DNA of 33,227 bases from JAVBUP01 sp031555175 (GTDB taxonomy: Bacteria; Bacillota_I; Bacilli_A; Erysipelotrichales; Coprobacillaceae), in contig JAVBUP010000038.1 in NCBI GenBank assembly GCA_031555175.1, forward strand, positions 1 through 33,227. Reading direction: 5' to 3'. The position numbers and the translations under genes were made by a program. The notes under the pieces are model-generated. The model ran no database searches. It saw only the letters and a list, made by a program, of their open reading frames with translations, and was not told where the DNA came from. Of the stretch, positions 31,031-33,227 are shown one piece after another (the stretch's first letter is position 1; each line of letters starts with the position of its first letter).

Positions 31031-31748
31031 CTTCATCCTCCTCATCAGTATACCAAAGGTATGCTTCTTCAAAACTATCGTATGGACTTTGCTCTATCGC
31101 TTCTAATACAGTCCCACTAAATATTTGCTTTCCTTTCTTTAGTATCAATATTCTATCGCATAGCTCTTCTATTTCATCCATATAATGAGATGTTAAGAAA
31201 ATTGCTAAACCATCCTTTTTTAATACTTTAAGATATTTCCAAACATCTCTTCTACTCCTAGCATCTAAGCCAGTCGTTAACTCATCTAAAAAAACAATCT
31301 TTGGATTTGGTATTAGAGCCAACACAATGAATAATCTTTGTCTTTGCCCTCCAGATAGTTCTTTAACTAGTTGATCCTTTAGATCATCTAATTTAAATTG
31401 CTTCAATAAATCACGATAATCTAAGTAGTTTTTATATAAGCATTGTGTCTCCTCACATAGCTCATACACTTTAATTTGCTCTTGATAATTTGATTCTTGA
31501 AACTGTACCCCAATACTCTCAAATAATCGCTTACGATCGTTTTTCGTATCCAAATCTAATATTTTGACACTCCCACAATTAGATTGTCTTGTGCCAAGAA
31601 TACAATCAATTAATGTTGATTTACCAGCACCGTTAGCACCAAGCAAGCCAAACACTTCATCATTTTGCATTCTAATAGAAATGTTATCAACTACTACTTT
31701 ATTACCGTAAGACTTCGTAATATTTTCTGCATTTAAAATATAATTCAT
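31017..31748 (-). CDS. ABC transporter ATP-binding protein
   Basis: 243 aa. Walker A GANGAGKST (about 37-45), Q-loop GVQFQESNYQE, signature LSGGQRQRL, Walker B PKIVFLDE, D-loop TTGLDARSRR and H-loop LTSHYMDEIE are all present. This is the CcmA/DrrA/YhaQ-type group that pairs with ABC-2 permeases. The end is very acidic (EEDEDEDI) because the permease ribosome site is encoded there. The start follows AGGGAATAAAAA. A large hairpin and a possible eight-codon leader peptide lie just upstream. Confidence 0.92.
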   Translation of the reverse strand: MNYILNAENITKSYGNKVVVDNISIRMQNDEVFGLLGANGAGKSTLIDCILGTRQSNCGSVKILDLDTKNDRKRLFESIGVQFQESNYQEQIKVYELCEETQCLYKNYLDYRDLLKQFKLDDLKDQLVKELSGGQRQRLFIVLALIPNPKIVFLDELTTGLDARSRRDVWKYLKVLKKDGLAIFLTSHYMDEIEELCDRILILKKGKQIFSGTVLEAIEQSPYDSFEEAYLWYTDEEDEDEDI

Positions 31749-31760
31749 TTTTTATTCCCT

Positions 31761-31804
31761 GGTATATTATAAATGACTTATTTTTCTAGTCATATTAATA
31801 TACC
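31761..31804 (-). promoter_or_regulatory. Leader stem-loop upstream of the ABC transporter, with possible leader ORF
   Basis: A nested hairpin with outer stem GGTATATTA / TAATATACC (9 bp) and inner stem ATGACT / AGTCAT (6 bp). On the minus strand it contains a short open frame (31793-31767) MTRKISHL with GAAGG nine bases before its ATG. This start is part of the inner stem. The structure ends four bases before the transporter's AGGGAA ribosome site. It could be a translational attenuator or a protein-binding operator. Confidence 0.4.
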
Positions 31805-31847
31805 TTCTCCTTTCATTTTTTACTATAATTGAATTGTGAGTATGTGT

Positions 31848-32018
31848 ACTTTGTTTTGTTTCCTGTAGCTATGACTACCTCCGGGAGGGCATTGCCACGT
31901 AACGTATCTTAATTGTCATTAGTTAGATAAGTCTTTGAACTTGTATCTCGCACCAGGATCTTTGATATCTTTATCGTGGATTGTTACATATCACACATTA
32001 CAGAAAGGACGTGTTTTT
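31848..32018 (+). ncRNA. Candidate IS110 bridge RNA / left-end region
   Basis: The stretch between the ABC promoter region and the transposase start has several small hairpins in series: GTAG-6-CTAC, CCTC-CGG-GAGG, GGC-ATT-GCC, ACGT-A-ACGT and AAGT-CTTTGA-ACTT. In IS110-group elements the non-coding end next to the transposase start encodes a roughly 170-nt bridge RNA with target- and donor-binding loops. Position and length fit; the loops themselves cannot be assigned without the donor and target junctions. Confidence 0.35.
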
Positions 32019-33188
32019 ATGTTTTATATCGGTATTGATGTAGGTAAGTTTAATCACTGTGCTTGCGTCACTGACTCTAATGGAGTCATTCATGTTGAAC
32101 CATTCTTCTTTGATAATAATAAAGATGGTTTTTCTTTATTATTGAAGAATATTCAACCCTATCAGTCTAAGAATCATTTACTTGGTTTAGAATCTACTGG
32201 TCATTATGGTGATAACCTTATCTTCTTTCTTTTAGACCTATCTTTTAATATAGGAATGATTAATCCTATTTCTACAGATGCTCAAAGAAAACTCAGAGTA
32301 AGGAAAACTAAGAATGACAAGAAAGATTCTTTACTTATCTGTACAGTCTTACACTCTAAGAACTATACTACTTTAACTAAGAATAAGTTCAATCTTAGAG
32401 CCGCTAGAGAACTAACTCGTTATCATGCTGATCTAACGGAAGAACTTAATCGTTCTAAGAATAAACTTCAAAAATGTATTGATATCCTCTTCCCGGAATT
32501 CAATTCTCTCTTTAAGTCTAAGTATTCTAGGCCTTATATGGCGTTATTGCGCGAATTTTGTTCCGCACATAATATCGCCAACGCCAACCTTACTCACCTT
32601 AAGAATGTTATTAAACAGAATGGTTCAGGTAGAACTATCGACTTAACTGCTGTACAATTAAGAGATATCGCTAGAAATTCCATCGGTCAAGGCAATCAAG
32701 TCACAGTGTTTGAGTTAAAGCACTTAATTCAAAACATTGATAGAATCATTGATCAAAAAGAGGAAGTAGATAAAAAAATAGAAGAATTAGCTAGTGAACT
32801 AAACTCTCCTATCTTCTCTATTCCAGGTATTGGCATATACTCTGGTCTAGCTATTTTAAGTGAAATTGGTGATATTAACGATTTCAGCTGCGCCGCTAAG
32901 ATCATAGCGTTCGCTGGGGTAGATCCTGCTGTTTATCAGTCAGGAAACTATAATGCTCCTAGAACCGCCATCTCCAAACGTGGTTCTAGATATTTAAGAA
33001 AAGTCCTATATCAATGCATACTTACCGTATGCAAATACAATTCCACTTTCAATACATATTATACCCTAAAACGTTCACAAGGTAAATCTCACCGTTGTGC
33101 GCAAGGACATTCTGTAAGAAAATTAATAAGAGTTATTTTTAAACTTTGTTCTGAAAACATAGAATTTGATAAAAATGTAATAATATAA
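32019..33188 (+). CDS. IS110-family transposase (DEDD recombinase)
   Basis: 389 aa from the ATG at 32019, chosen because AAAGGACG lies just upstream; the open frame reaches back 28 codons into the non-coding end. The RuvC-like N-terminal domain has D7 (GIDVGK), E58 (GLESTGHYG), D100 and D103 (NDKKDSL), the DEDD tetrad. A coiled linker follows. The C-terminal Transposase_20 domain (FSIPGIGIYSGLAILSEIG, AFAGVDPAVYQSGNY...SKRGSRYLRKVL) contains the conserved S308, the presumed nucleophile. It recombines the element through a bridge RNA without target duplication. Complete and apparently active. Confidence 0.92.
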   Translation: MFYIGIDVGKFNHCACVTDSNGVIHVEPFFFDNNKDGFSLLLKNIQPYQSKNHLLGLESTGHYGDNLIFFLLDLSFNIGMINPISTDAQRKLRVRKTKNDKKDSLLICTVLHSKNYTTLTKNKFNLRAARELTRYHADLTEELNRSKNKLQKCIDILFPEFNSLFKSKYSRPYMALLREFCSAHNIANANLTHLKNVIKQNGSGRTIDLTAVQLRDIARNSIGQGNQVTVFELKHLIQNIDRIIDQKEEVDKKIEELASELNSPIFSIPGIGIYSGLAILSEIGDINDFSCAAKIIAFAGVDPAVYQSGNYNAPRTAISKRGSRYLRKVLYQCILTVCKYNSTFNTYYTLKRSQGKSHRCAQGHSVRKLIRVIFKLCSENIEFDKNVII

Positions 33189-33227
33189 ATATTAATCATA
33201 GTTACAATTTGGCTACGAGAGTAGTTG

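Larger units (their letters stand above)
31848..33227 (+). mobile_element. IS110-family insertion sequence, right end beyond window
   Basis: Contains a full-length DEDD transposase gene with about 170 bp of structured, less AT-rich sequence upstream. IS110 elements lack clear terminal inverted repeats, so the left edge is approximate (somewhere in 31805-31860), and the right end is probably outside the window. Confidence 0.7.

Overview
The window is AT-rich chromosomal DNA that reads throughout with the standard genetic code: TGA is a stop in every gene and the only tRNA is tRNA-Trp(CCA). Strong AGGAGG-type ribosome sites, a perfect HrcA/CIRCE element, a PerR/Fur-like box on a superoxide-reductase-type gene, a tRNA with an encoded CCA end and IS3 (IS150-like) and IS110 elements point to a low-GC, probably anaerobic Bacillota (Erysipelotrichia/Turicibacter/Haloplasma-like or related). 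I cannot place it more closely by eye.

Layout. 1-98: end of an IS3-family element. 189-1475: Cys-rich protein with four FN3-like repeats. 1682-3482: a segment bounded by 25-bp perfect inverted repeats and holding two convergent genes (SAM methyltransferase; GNAT-like protein with a C-terminal membrane anchor), followed at once by a tyrosine recombinase gene (3521-4426). 4551-6095: a small DUF4190-like membrane protein and a frameshifted, membrane-anchored PstS-like binding protein. 6256-9583: rRNA methyltransferase, YdeI/OmdA-like protein, and a TetR regulator divergent from a flavodoxin-family reductase. 9680-9753: tRNA-Trp. 9915-11520: metallophosphoesterase and two small unknown proteins. 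11568-14890: MalY/PatB beta-lyase, DUF3737 protein and a small coiled-coil protein, divergent from a LysR regulator. 14973-16512: a complete IS3-family element inserted in the loop of a terminator hairpin. 16530-19743: SPL-type radical SAM protein, XRE + Ser/Thr kinase pair, small membrane protein and a lipoprotein remnant. 19904-22544: superoxide-reductase-like protein and a ClpB lacking its N domain. 22598-30199: TIM-barrel protein, membrane/coiled-coil protein, DUF2207 protein, DUF1697 protein, a glutathionylspermidine-synthase-like ATP-grasp pair, and a Fic protein behind a 40-bp-periodic promoter/operator array. 30293-31748: ABC exporter. 31848-33227: IS110-family element with a candidate bridge-RNA region.

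The most interesting unit is 1642-4484. Inverted repeats with the core architecture of a tyrosine-recombinase site (GGATAA-7 bp-TTATCC) enclose exactly two tail-to-tail genes whose stop codons touch. The only convincing promoter lies outside the left repeat and points inward. The recombinase gene sits just outside the right repeat. This suggests an either/or DNA-inversion switch that connects one promoter alternately to the methyltransferase or to the GNAT/membrane protein; in the orientation given, the methyltransferase is ON.
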